DNA of 21,676 bases from Lachnospiraceae bacterium UBA4711. Lineage in GTDB: Bacteria; Bacillota; Clostridia; Lachnospirales; Lachnospiraceae. The stretch lies in NCBI GenBank assembly GCA_002404515.1, contig DHJV01000044.1:6202-27877 (forward strand), read 5' to 3'. Positions 6,900 to 15,891 of the stretch are shown in pieces. The position numbers were made by a program, and so were the translations under genes. The notes beneath the pieces are model-generated. The model made no database searches and had not been told where the DNA came from. It saw nothing but the letters and a program-made list of their open reading frames with translations. Every line of letters begins with the position of its first letter. Position 1 is the stretch's first letter.

Positions 6900-9800
6900 A
6901 TGTATTTAAAAAGCATTGAAATATATGGATTTAAGTCCTTTGCGAATAAAATTATTTTCAAATTTAACAACGGTATCACTGGTATCGTCGGACCGAATGG
7001 TTCCGGTAAGAGCAATGTCGGTGATGCGGTGCGCTGGGTACTCGGTGAACAGAGTGCAAAGCAGCTGCGTGGTTCGAAGATGGAGGATGTTATTTTCTCC
7101 GGTACAGAGCTTCGAAAGCCACAGGGATCGGCATATGTGGCAATCACGCTCGATAACAGCGACCACAGCCTGCCGATTGATTACAATGAGGTAACGGTTG
7201 CCAGACGTGTCTATCGTTCCGGGGAAAGTGAGTATCTGATCAACGGCGTTGTCAGCCGTCTGAAGGATGTCAATGCATTGTTTTTTGATACCGGTATCGG
7301 TAAAGAGGGGTATTCGATCATTGGACAGGGACAGATCGAGCGGATTTTGTCTGGAAAGCCGGAGGAACGCCGGGAGCTGTTCGATGAGGCGGCAGGAATT
7401 GTAAAGTATAAGAAGAATAAGGCAGCAACGGAGAAGTCCCTGGAAAATGAGCGGGCGAATCTTTCCCGTGTAAAGGATATTCTCGGCGAGCTGGAAAAAC
7501 AGGTTGGCCCTTTGAAGGAGCAGTCGGAGACGGCACGGAAGTATCTGATTTTCAAGGATGAGCTGAAGAAGCTGGATATCAATGCATTTCTTTTGGACGT
7601 CGATGATACGCAGGTAAAGCTGGAATCCTACGAGGAGAAGCTTTCCATCGTGGAAACCGATGCATCCAGATTGAAAGATGAGTTTGATGCGGCGAAGGAA
7701 GAGTACGAGCGTATCGAGCAGCAGCTGGAATCTTATAATGAGAAGATTGATTCGTCGAAAAATGAGATTCATGAGAAGAAGCTGCAGAACCAGCGGCTGG
7801 AAGGCGAGATGAACGTCATCAACCAGCAGATTCTCTCGTATCAGCAGAGCGATGCGGGGCTGCTCGAACAGATCGAAAAAGAGACGAAGAATCTGGAGAA
7901 GCACAAAACGGATCTTGCCGGATTGTATGAGGAAAAATCCCAGCTCGATGAGAAACTGGATCAGGCAGACGATGTGCTCGATGAGGCGAAAAAACAGTAT
8001 CAGGATCTGGAACAGGATATCGCTGCAAAGGAACAGGCAATCGAGGATGCCAAAGCAGATATTATCGAATATTTAAATGAAGGTGGTACGTTAAAGGCAA
8101 AGGTCGGCAGATATGATACGATGCTGGAAAACATCAATCTTCGTAAGGCGGAGCTTAAGAAACGGCTGTTGGAATATACGGGCGAAGAGGAAAAGGCGAA
8201 GACGGAGGAAGCACAGCTTACTTCTGGAATCAAAGAGTTAGAGAGTGAATTGCAGGAAAAAAATGGACAGTTTACGGCTGTTCAGAACCTGATCACGGAT
8301 CATAGCCAGAAGCTCGAAGAAAACCGGCGCGGTGTCACAGAGACGAGTAACCAGATCGTCAGTCTGAAATCCAGGAAAGAAGCACTTCGTAACCTGACCG
8401 AACGCTACGAGGGATACGGAAACAGTATCCGCCGTGTCATGGAGCAGAAGGCGAAGAATCCGAAGATCGTCGGCGTTGTGGCAGATATCATACAAGTAGA
8501 TAAGCGTTATGAGACGGCAATCGAGACAGCGCTTGGCGGAAGCATCCAGAACATTGTCACAGAGGATGATGCGACAGCCAAGAGCATGATTGCATATTTG
8601 AAGCAGAACCGGTTTGGACGTGCGACGTTCCTCCCGATTCAGTCGATTGTTGACCGCTCGGGTGTCAGTAATGATGTGAAGCGGGAGCCGGGCGTCGTTG
8701 GTACCGCATCGGAATTGGTTGCATATGATAAGAAATTCCAGTCGATCATCGGACATCTGCTTGGCAGGATCGTAGTTGTCGATCATATCGACCATGCGAT
8801 GGCACTCGCGAAGAAATATAAGCAGAGCCTGCGTATCGTGACGCTTGAGGGAGAACTGATCAATCCGGGTGGTGCGCTGACCGGTGGTGCATTTAAGAAT
8901 ACATCCAATCTGCTTGGACGAAAGCGTGAACTGGAAGAGATCGACGAGCAGATTGCGAAGCTTTCTGTGCAGTTGGAAGAACATAAAAAGCAGATTACAT
9001 TCCTGACGGAGGATCGTGAGAAGCAAAAGGGAATCCGAGATGAATTAAATACGGTAATCCAGAACATGAACATCCGTATGAATACATATACTCTGAACCT
9101 CGAACAGGTGCAGGCAAAGCTGGCTGAAGTGGAACGTGGATTTGCAAGCATCAACCGTGAGAATGGTGAGCTCGCAGCACAGATCGATGAGATCAATGCA
9201 AACAAGCAGGAATTAAAGGATAACAACCAGAAGCAGGAGGAAGCAATCCACGAGCTTGAAGCAGAGATTGCGAAGCTCGAACAGGCAGTGACCGAGGAAA
9301 AAGGCAGGCTGCAGGGTGCTTCGGATTCAATTAACAAGCTGAATCTGGAGTTCAATACCGTACAGCAGCAATATGAATTCCTGATGCAGAACATCCATCG
9401 TATTAAGACGGAGGAACAGGCAGCAAAGGAGAACCTGCAGACACTGAATCTGAAGCGGAGCAACGGAAACGAAGAGGTTACAACACTCACGAAGCGGACG
9501 GACAGCTTGAAACAGCAGTTTGACGAGAATATCCGTATGATCGCAATCAAGGAGAAAAAACTGGAAGAGCTGATTTCCGGTAAGGATACATTAAATGAAA
9601 GCCACAAGGAATTCTTCCACAAGCGGGAGGAGTTATCCGAGCAGATCAACGGACTGGACAAGTCGGCATTTAAGATTAATGCATCGATTGAGAAACTGTC
9701 TGAGCAGGCCGAGAGTCTGAATAATTACATGTGGGAAGAATATGAGCTGACCTATAATCTGGCACTGGATTATAAGGATGCCGGATTCGACGATATCACA

Positions 9801-10457
9801 TCACTCAAGCGGGAGATTTCCGCAGTGAAAAATAAGATCAAACAGCTCGGCGATGTCAATGTCAATGCCATTGAAGATTATAAGCAGGTATCCGAACGGT
9901 ATGAGTTCTTAAAGGGACAGCATGATGATATCTGCAAGGCAGAGGCAAATCTCATAAATATTATTGCAGAGCTTGACCGTGCGATGCGGGAACAGTTCGC
10001 GGAGAAATTCAAGGAGATCCGCGTGATGTTCTCGAAGGTATTCAAGGCGCTCTTCGGCGGTGGTAAGGCAGACCTTGAGCTTGTCGATGAGGAAGATCTG
10101 CTGGAGACAGGAATCAAGATCATCGCACAGCCGCCAGGAAAGAAACTGCAGAACATGATGCAGCTTTCCGGTGGAGAGAAGAGCTTGACGGCAATTTCCC
10201 TGCTCTTTGCAATCCAGAGCCTAAAACCGTCCCCATTCTGTCTGCTCGATGAGATTGAGGCGGCACTCGATGATTCGAACGTCAAGCGATTTGCCAAATA
10301 TCTGTCCAAGCTGACAAAGGACACACAGTTTATTGTGATTACACATCGTAAAGGTACGATGGAAGCCGCAGATATCCTGTATGGTATCACAATGCAGGAA
10401 AAGGGCGTTTCGACACTCGTATCGGTGAATATGATAGAGAATGAATTGGATGATTAA
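6900..10457 (+). CDS. smc: Chromosome partition protein SMC
   Basis: ATPase that, with ScpA and ScpB, extrudes and organises chromosomal DNA during segregation. It has 1185 residues, essentially the Bacillus length. The N-terminal head has FKSFANK and the Walker A GPNGSGKS (31-38). Heptad-rich coiled-coil arms run from about 170 to 515 and 680 to 1010. The hinge (about 518-665) begins at NPKIVGVVADII, and a Gly-rich GGALTGGAF closes it. The C-terminal head has the LSGGE signature (1089-1093) and Walker B LLDEIEAALDD with D1117 and E1118, so both ATPase halves are intact. The high Lys/Glu/Gln content of the arms explains the many long antisense frames over this gene. It is followed by ftsY, whose ribosome binding site overlaps the smc stop codon. 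Confidence 0.99.
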   Translation: MYLKSIEIYGFKSFANKIIFKFNNGITGIVGPNGSGKSNVGDAVRWVLGEQSAKQLRGSKMEDVIFSGTELRKPQGSAYVAITLDNSDHSLPIDYNEVTVARRVYRSGESEYLINGVVSRLKDVNALFFDTGIGKEGYSIIGQGQIERILSGKPEERRELFDEAAGIVKYKKNKAATEKSLENERANLSRVKDILGELEKQVGPLKEQSETARKYLIFKDELKKLDINAFLLDVDDTQVKLESYEEKLSIVETDASRLKDEFDAAKEEYERIEQQLESYNEKIDSSKNEIHEKKLQNQRLEGEMNVINQQILSYQQSDAGLLEQIEKETKNLEKHKTDLAGLYEEKSQLDEKLDQADDVLDEAKKQYQDLEQDIAAKEQAIEDAKADIIEYLNEGGTLKAKVGRYDTMLENINLRKAELKKRLLEYTGEEEKAKTEEAQLTSGIKELESELQEKNGQFTAVQNLITDHSQKLEENRRGVTETSNQIVSLKSRKEALRNLTERYEGYGNSIRRVMEQKAKNPKIVGVVADIIQVDKRYETAIETALGGSIQNIVTEDDATAKSMIAYLKQNRFGRATFLPIQSIVDRSGVSNDVKREPGVVGTASELVAYDKKFQSIIGHLLGRIVVVDHIDHAMALAKKYKQSLRIVTLEGELINPGGALTGGAFKNTSNLLGRKRELEEIDEQIAKLSVQLEEHKKQITFLTEDREKQKGIRDELNTVIQNMNIRMNTYTLNLEQVQAKLAEVERGFASINRENGELAAQIDEINANKQELKDNNQKQEEAIHELEAEIAKLEQAVTEEKGRLQGASDSINKLNLEFNTVQQQYEFLMQNIHRIKTEEQAAKENLQTLNLKRSNGNEEVTTLTKRTDSLKQQFDENIRMIAIKEKKLEELISGKDTLNESHKEFFHKREELSEQINGLDKSAFKINASIEKLSEQAESLNNYMWEEYELTYNLALDYKDAGFDDITSLKREISAVKNKIKQLGDVNVNAIEDYKQVSERYEFLKGQHDDICKAEANLINIIAELDRAMREQFAEKFKEIRVMFSKVFKALFGGGKADLELVDEEDLLETGIKIIAQPPGKKLQNMMQLSGGEKSLTAISLLFAIQSLKPSPFCLLDEIEAALDDSNVKRFAKYLSKLTKDTQFIVITHRKGTMEAADILYGITMQEKGVSTLVSVNMIENELDD

Positions 10458-10470
10458 GGAGGTGTAAGCT

Positions 10471-11652
10471 ATGGGTTGGTTTACCAAAAAGAAAAAAGGG
10501 GAAACTACAGAAGAGGAATTGAACACACAGGACGCTGTTGCAGAAGCAGAAGAACTGCAGACGCAGGAAGAAACCGAGGCTCCTGCGGAGACAACGGATA
10601 CAGAGAATCCAGCAGAGATACCGGCGGATGAACCGGAAGAAGCTCCGACTCAGCAGAAGAAAGGCTTCTTCGCAAGATTAAAAGAAGGACTTACAAAGAC
10701 ACGTAACAGTATCTCAGACAGCTTCAACAACCTGTTCAAGGCAAGTGAGCTGGATGATGATTTCTACGATGAACTCGAAGAGACACTGGTGATGTCAGAT
10801 ATGGGTTATGAGACGACGGAACGGATCGTGGAAGATCTGAAAGCACGTGTCAAGGAAGAACATATTAAGGAAGCACAGGCATGCCGGGATCTGGTGATCA
10901 ATATTATACGGGATCAGATGCAGGTAGATGAGACGGCATATGATTTCGAGAACAAGAAAACAGTTGTCTTGGTAATTGGTGTGAACGGTGTTGGAAAGAC
11001 AACTTCCATCGGAAAGCTGGCAGCACAGTACAAGGCGCGAGGCAAGAAGGTACTGATGGCGGCGGCAGATACATTCCGTGCAGCGGCAATTGACCAGTTG
11101 AAGACATGGGCAAACCGGGCTGGCGTGGACATCATCGCACAAAATGAGGGGGCGGATCCATCGGCGGTTGTCTATGATGCGGTTGCAGCAGCGAAGAGCC
11201 GGAATACAGACATTCTATTGATTGATACAGCCGGACGTCTGCACAACAAGAAGAACCTGATGGATGAGCTTGCGAAGATGCGCCGCATTATCACAAGAGA
11301 GTATCCGGAAGCAAATGTGGAGTCTCTGATCGTTTTGGATGGTACAACTGGACAGAATGCATTGGAGCAGGCAAGACAGTTCAGCTCTGTGACAGAGATC
11401 AATGGTATTATTATTACGAAGCTGGATGGAACAGCCAAGGGAGGCATTGCAATTGCAATTCAGTCGGAGCTCAATGTTCCGGTCAAATATATTGGAATCG
11501 GCGAGCAGATCGACGATCTGCAGAAGTTTGATCCAAACAGCTATGTAAACGCATTGTTCGCGGATTTTGATATGCGTTCGGATGTGGAGATTCTTGTCGA
11601 TGAGAATATCGAGAACATCCCGAAGGACGATGATTTATTCGATATGAAATAA
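10471..11652 (+). CDS. ftsY: Signal recognition particle receptor FtsY
   Basis: SRP-family GTPase that docks ribosome-SRP complexes at the membrane for co-translational insertion of membrane proteins. It has 393 residues. An acidic Glu/Thr/Pro-rich A region (about 10-65) lies between a short basic start (MGWFTKKKKG) and the amphipathic KKGFFARLKEGL helix that usually contacts lipid. The N domain follows, then the G domain with GVNGVGKTT (G1, from 170), DTAGR (252-256) and TKLDGTAKGG (TKLD 316-319). The ribosome binding site AAGGAGG (10456-10462) is 8 nt before the ATG and shares its first two bases with the smc stop codon. In many Bacillota ylxM and ffh come next; here a 46 nt gap leads to a threonine deaminase. 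Confidence 0.98.
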   Translation: MGWFTKKKKGETTEEELNTQDAVAEAEELQTQEETEAPAETTDTENPAEIPADEPEEAPTQQKKGFFARLKEGLTKTRNSISDSFNNLFKASELDDDFYDELEETLVMSDMGYETTERIVEDLKARVKEEHIKEAQACRDLVINIIRDQMQVDETAYDFENKKTVVLVIGVNGVGKTTSIGKLAAQYKARGKKVLMAAADTFRAAAIDQLKTWANRAGVDIIAQNEGADPSAVVYDAVAAAKSRNTDILLIDTAGRLHNKKNLMDELAKMRRIITREYPEANVESLIVLDGTTGQNALEQARQFSSVTEINGIIITKLDGTAKGGIAIAIQSELNVPVKYIGIGEQIDDLQKFDPNSYVNALFADFDMRSDVEILVDENIENIPKDDDLFDMK

Positions 11653-11698
11653 ACAGAAAATTGCTTAAAAGAAACTTACAGGAAAGAAGGATAAAAAT

Positions 11699-12943
11699 AT
11701 GGCAGAAAACGCGCAGACAGAGCAGAAGCTGACACTCGAAAAATTCGAGCAGGCATATGAGATCGTAAAGAAAGTGACAAAACCAACCGGACTCATTGAA
11801 AGTGAGTTTTTCTCACAGTCCTGCGGCAATAAAGTTTATTTGAAACCGGAGAATATGCAGGTAACAGGTGCTTACAAGATTCGTGGTGCATATTATAAGA
11901 TCAGTACGTTATCCGATGCAGACCGCAAGAAGGGACTGATCACTGCATCCGCAGGAAACCATGCTCAGGGCGTCGCTTATGCAGCAAAAGCGTACGGCGT
12001 GAAGGCAACGATCGTTATGCCGACATCCACACCGCTGATTAAGGTAAACCGTACAAAGGCGTATGGTGCAGAAGTCGTATTGTATGGTGATGTTTATGAT
12101 GATGCCTGTCAGTATGCATTGAAGCTTGCGGAGGAAAAGGGATATACATTTATCCATCCATTTGATGATTTGGATGTTGCAACCGGACAAAGTACTGTTG
12201 CAATGGAGATATTAAAGGATCTTCCTTTTGTGGATATTATCTTAGTGCCAGTCGGTGGCGGCGGACTTGCAACCGGTGTATCGACACTTGCCAAGATGCT
12301 GAATCCAAACATCAAAGTAATCGGTGTGGAACCGGCAGGAGCAGCCTGCCTCAAAGCATCCCTTGCCAATGATAAAGTGACAACATTGCCAAAGGTAGAT
12401 ACGATTGCAGACGGTACTGCCGTTAAGACACCGGGAACAAAGATCTTCCCATATCTGAAGGAGAATCTGGATGACATCATTACAGTTGAGGACAGCGAGT
12501 TGATCGTTTCTTTCTTAGATATGTTAGAGAACCATAAGATGCTTGTCGAAAACAGTGGTCTGCTTACCGTTGCAGCGCTGAAGCATCTCGAGCCAAAGGG
12601 ACAGAAGGTTGTCAGCATCTTGAGTGGTGGTAATATGGATGTGATCACATTCTCTTCTGTTGTACAGCATGGCCTGATTGCAAGAAGCCGTATCTTTACT
12701 GTATCGGTGCTGCTTCCGGATAAGCCGGGTGAACTGCAGCGTGTTGCAGGTGTGATTGCTGGTGAAAACGGAAACATCATCAAGCTTGAGCATAATCAGT
12801 TTGTAACGATCAACCGTAATTCTGCTGTGGAACTTGTAATTACGATTGAGGCATTTGGACCGGAACACAAGGAGCAGATCCTGCGTGTACTTTCCGAGCA
12901 GGGATATCGCCCAATCGAGAAGAAACCGAAGGCAATCTTCTAA
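11699..12943 (+). CDS. ilvA: Threonine ammonia-lyase with C-terminal ACT domain
   Basis: PLP-dependent deamination of L-threonine (and probably serine) to 2-oxobutyrate and ammonia (EC 4.3.1.19). The product feeds isoleucine synthesis or propionate/ATP-yielding catabolism. It has 414 residues. K60 in GAYKIRGAYYK should bind PLP, ASAGNHAQGVA binds substrate, and GGGGL (186-190) holds the PLP phosphate. A single ACT domain starts at about 325 (RIFTVSVLLPDKPGEL). This length and one ACT domain fit the short, tdcB-like form rather than the long enterobacterial IlvA with two regulatory domains, so the symbol could equally be tdcB. The start has GAAGG 8 nt upstream (11686-11690). The next gene begins 1 nt after the stop. 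The other branched-chain amino acid genes are not nearby, so the pathway role is not settled. Confidence 0.94.
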   Translation: MAENAQTEQKLTLEKFEQAYEIVKKVTKPTGLIESEFFSQSCGNKVYLKPENMQVTGAYKIRGAYYKISTLSDADRKKGLITASAGNHAQGVAYAAKAYGVKATIVMPTSTPLIKVNRTKAYGAEVVLYGDVYDDACQYALKLAEEKGYTFIHPFDDLDVATGQSTVAMEILKDLPFVDIILVPVGGGGLATGVSTLAKMLNPNIKVIGVEPAGAACLKASLANDKVTTLPKVDTIADGTAVKTPGTKIFPYLKENLDDIITVEDSELIVSFLDMLENHKMLVENSGLLTVAALKHLEPKGQKVVSILSGGNMDVITFSSVVQHGLIARSRIFTVSVLLPDKPGELQRVAGVIAGENGNIIKLEHNQFVTINRNSAVELVITIEAFGPEHKEQILRVLSEQGYRPIEKKPKAIF

Positions 12944-12944
12944 C

Positions 12945-14132
12945 ATGCGACACATATATATGGCGGTAGACCTTGGTTCTACCATGATTGACAGCTGCCT
13001 GATTGATGCGGAGGAAAAAGACGTGCTTGCACAGCGGAGTACGAAGAATCCACAGCGTCTGTATGGCAGCGACGTGATAAACCGGATTTTGACCGTGAAG
13101 CGGGATGTGAGCTTTCTTGTGAAAATGCGCGATCAGGCAGTTACTGCAATCGTGGAGCTGTTGCAGGAAATGCTTGCAGATACAAAAAAACAGGTGGAGC
13201 ATACCGAGCGGGAACATGAGCTTGTGAAATTAGATGCTGTTGCAATCACGGGAAATACGACGATGATCTCCATCCTGCTTGGGTACGATATTTCAGATAT
13301 GGGCGAGGCTCCGTTTCCGACGACACTGCATGGCAGCGTGATTGTGCCGGGGCAGGAGATATTTACGAAAGAACAGATGGCAGTTGTCGAGAAAGAATAT
13401 CCGGAGATCATAGAAGAGGACTGCAATGTGTTCTTATCCGGATGCAGCAGTGCGTTTCTTGGCGGCGATGTCATTGCGGGTGTGATGCATATCGAGAAAA
13501 GCCGGAATACGGAAGTGCCGGAGCGGTATATGTTCTTAGACCTTGGTACAAATGGCGAGATGGTTTTAAAGGATGGCGAGCGGTATTTCGCGACGAGTAC
13601 CGCCTGCGGACCGGCATTTGAGGGATGTGCAAGAAAACAGCATGCGTATGGCAACAGCCTGCTTGAAGCGATTGCACTCGGCAGAAGACTGGAAAAGATT
13701 CATGCAAACGGCACACTGGCAGAGGAGTTTCTGGATGGTGGCATTGTAATCCACGGAATCAGCATCAATTCGGAAATCCTGCAGTCTATTATGCTTGCAA
13801 AGGCGGCTGTGTATGCCGGAATCAAATGTCTGCTTAAAACAGCAGGCCTGCATGCAAGAGACATTGACAAAGTATATGTTGCCGGTGGCTTTGGCTTTTA
13901 TTTGAATGCGCGGGATGCCATTGATCTTGGTATGCTGCCACAGGATTTCATGGATAAGCTGGAAGTCGTTGGAAATACATCACTTGCCGGTGCCACAGAC
14001 CTTCTGATCCATGGTCCACTGAGCAGGGATTTTGAAATGTACCGGGAGAAGCTTCAGGTGATTGACCTGACGCAGACGGAAGGTTTTCAGGACAGTCTGA
14101 TCGACGCCTGCAGCTTTGTGAGACTTACATAA
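12945..14132 (+). CDS. ASKHA-fold ATPase related to the C-terminal part of corrinoid-activating RACo/RamA proteins (DUF4445)
   Basis: The 395-residue product matches the actin-like ATPase part of reductive activators of corrinoid proteins. It has a phosphate motif VDLGSTM (from 8), NPQRLYGSDVINRI, ITGNTTMISILLG, a second phosphate motif FLDLGTNGEM (197-206), STACGPAFEGC and an adenosine-binding VAGGFG (312-317). In characterised relatives ATP hydrolysis drives electron transfer from an N-terminal 2Fe-2S ferredoxin domain to cobalt. This protein starts directly at the ATPase fold and has no ferredoxin domain, so any electron source would be a separate protein, or the function differs. The substrate is unknown. 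I chose the ATG at 12945, 1 nt after the upstream stop; the ATG at 12960 is also possible. The ribosome binding site is weak, suggesting coupling to the deaminase gene. Confidence 0.86.
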   Translation: MRHIYMAVDLGSTMIDSCLIDAEEKDVLAQRSTKNPQRLYGSDVINRILTVKRDVSFLVKMRDQAVTAIVELLQEMLADTKKQVEHTEREHELVKLDAVAITGNTTMISILLGYDISDMGEAPFPTTLHGSVIVPGQEIFTKEQMAVVEKEYPEIIEEDCNVFLSGCSSAFLGGDVIAGVMHIEKSRNTEVPERYMFLDLGTNGEMVLKDGERYFATSTACGPAFEGCARKQHAYGNSLLEAIALGRRLEKIHANGTLAEEFLDGGIVIHGISINSEILQSIMLAKAAVYAGIKCLLKTAGLHARDIDKVYVAGGFGFYLNARDAIDLGMLPQDFMDKLEVVGNTSLAGATDLLIHGPLSRDFEMYREKLQVIDLTQTEGFQDSLIDACSFVRLT

Positions 14133-14151
14133 CCAAAATGGGGGATTGCCG

Positions 14152-15888
14152 ATGGAACAACACAGTTTGAAATTAAAGTTACTGGATTCCTTTTATGATA
14201 TGGTGACGACGAAAAAGTCGAATCTGCCGATCTATCATGGAAATGACAGCAAAGAGTTTGTGCCTGCTTATACAGCAGGAAATAAAAAAGTCTGCAATCC
14301 ACTTATAGCAAATATCAATCTGCCGAGCGTCCATGATTTTATCCATACGCTGTCCGAGGATAAAAAGGTGGGACTCGCAGGAATTGCAATTCTGAAGGAT
14401 GGAAAGCTTGTGGCGGAGCATTATGTGCCGCCATATAGTGCAGAATACAGACATGTATCCTTTTCCATGTGCAAATCTGTCACATCGATGGCAGTTGGAT
14501 TGGCGATGGAAGAGGGATTGTTATCACTGGATGAAAAGCTGGTTGATATCTTCCCGGAGTATACAGGGATTTTTACGAAGAAAGCAATGAAGGAAGTTAC
14601 GGTGAAGCATCTGCTTACGATGACTGCCGGTGTGAAATTCGACGAGGTAAGCTCGTATTTTGCAGAGGATTGGCGAAAGGCATTTATTGGCAGTGATGTG
14701 AGCTTTGCACCGGGGACGGATTTCACGTACAACAGCTTAAATACTTATATGCTTGCGGCAATTGTGACGAAACGGGCAGGCTGTTCCCTGCTTGCTTATT
14801 TAAAATCCCGTCTATTCCGCCCACTCGGTATCCATAATATCACATGGGACTGCTGCCCGCAGGGCATCGAACGCGGTGGCTGGGGCATGAAGCTTTCCCT
14901 GCAGGATATGGTAAAGCTCGGTGAACTCTACTTGAATGATGGTGCAATCATCCGGGATGGAAAACGTATTCAGCTTATAAGCCGGGCATGGATCCGCGAA
15001 TCGACACAGACGCACGTGGAGTTTGAGGATACAACACTCACGAAGGGGTATGGATATCAGATCTGGTGCCTAAAAGACGGTGCATGGCTGTTCAATGGCG
15101 TGTTTGGACAAAATGTCTACATTAACCAGAGAAAAAATCTGGTGATTGCGTGTACCGCAGGTGGCTATGAAGTATTCCCGGAGGGACATCTGGTTGCAAG
15201 AATCTGTAAGTTTGTGGCGGACGAGGACAATTTCATCCGTAAGCCATTTGCCGCGATCGGTGATATGGTGCAAAATTATATTGCGGAAAGAAAATACCAG
15301 AAGGATGCGAAGCAGATCGATCCGGTATTTGCGCAGTATATGGAACGCGTTGTGAAAGCATATGCAGGAAGAATCTACGATGTGACAGATTATGCTTCGA
15401 GCATCCTGCCGAATGCGAATCAGATGTTTTATTCGCTCTATATGACAGGCATCGAGCAGCTAGGTATTTCATACAAAAAGGAATACCTTATACTGCATGT
15501 GCGGGATGGAAAACGGGTATATCATATCAGGCTTGGATATCTGGCAGCACAGCCATATATCTATCAGATCTTAGATATCGGCGGAAAGAAGCTTCCGGTT
15601 GCGGCAGGCTGTGAACTGATTGACAGAACAGAACACGGCTTCGGACTGAAGATCCGGCTTTATTATCTGGAAGAGGTTGCTAACAAGGTCATTGATTTAC
15701 AGTTTGAAGGAAACAAGGTGAAAATCCGGGCGGTTGGCACACCAAACCTTGTGAAATTCATAGAGAAGCTGTTTGGTGAGGCGATGATGCAGCGCACAAA
15801 GAAGCTTGGACGATGGAAGGATTCCACATTTTTAAAAGAAAAAATGAAGAAAGTGTTATTCCCGGAGAGTGAGGGAATTGCGAGATAA
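14152..15888 (+). CDS. Serine hydrolase of the beta-lactamase (class C) fold with C-terminal extension
   Basis: The 578-residue protein has the penicillin-binding/class C beta-lactamase/esterase fold in residues about 60-370. The nucleophile motif is S105-M-C-K108 in FSMCKSVTSMAVG, followed by LLTMTAGV, the second motif Y193-N-S195 in FTYNSLNTYML, and a Gly-rich FNGVFGQ (314-320) at the place of the third motif. A further segment of about 190 residues (385-578) has no motif I recognise. No signal peptide or membrane span is visible, so it is probably cytoplasmic. That argues against a peptidoglycan or antibiotic substrate and for an esterase, amidase or transesterase role. The true substrate is unknown. 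The ATG at 14152 has GGGGGA 6 nt upstream, making it preferable to the in-frame TTG at 14146. Confidence 0.88.
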   Translation: MEQHSLKLKLLDSFYDMVTTKKSNLPIYHGNDSKEFVPAYTAGNKKVCNPLIANINLPSVHDFIHTLSEDKKVGLAGIAILKDGKLVAEHYVPPYSAEYRHVSFSMCKSVTSMAVGLAMEEGLLSLDEKLVDIFPEYTGIFTKKAMKEVTVKHLLTMTAGVKFDEVSSYFAEDWRKAFIGSDVSFAPGTDFTYNSLNTYMLAAIVTKRAGCSLLAYLKSRLFRPLGIHNITWDCCPQGIERGGWGMKLSLQDMVKLGELYLNDGAIIRDGKRIQLISRAWIRESTQTHVEFEDTTLTKGYGYQIWCLKDGAWLFNGVFGQNVYINQRKNLVIACTAGGYEVFPEGHLVARICKFVADEDNFIRKPFAAIGDMVQNYIAERKYQKDAKQIDPVFAQYMERVVKAYAGRIYDVTDYASSILPNANQMFYSLYMTGIEQLGISYKKEYLILHVRDGKRVYHIRLGYLAAQPYIYQILDIGGKKLPVAAGCELIDRTEHGFGLKIRLYYLEEVANKVIDLQFEGNKVKIRAVGTPNLVKFIEKLFGEAMMQRTKKLGRWKDSTFLKEKMKKVLFPESEGIAR

Positions 15889-15891
15889 ACT

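Noticed and set aside
6906..9661. Long minus-strand open frames (up to 332 codons) opposite smc
   Set aside because: They lie wholly within the intact smc gene, are low-complexity Leu/Ile/Ser-rich readings of the coiled-coil codons, and have no recognisable domain.
12109..12783. 224-codon minus-strand open frame opposite the threonine deaminase
   Set aside because: It is antisense to a well-matched gene, Ser/Thr/Pro-rich, without recognised motifs.
12846..12944. N-terminal extension of the ASKHA protein into the deaminase gene
   Set aside because: It adds 33 Arg/Ser-rich residues unlike the family, and the ASKHA fold starts right after the ATG at 12945.
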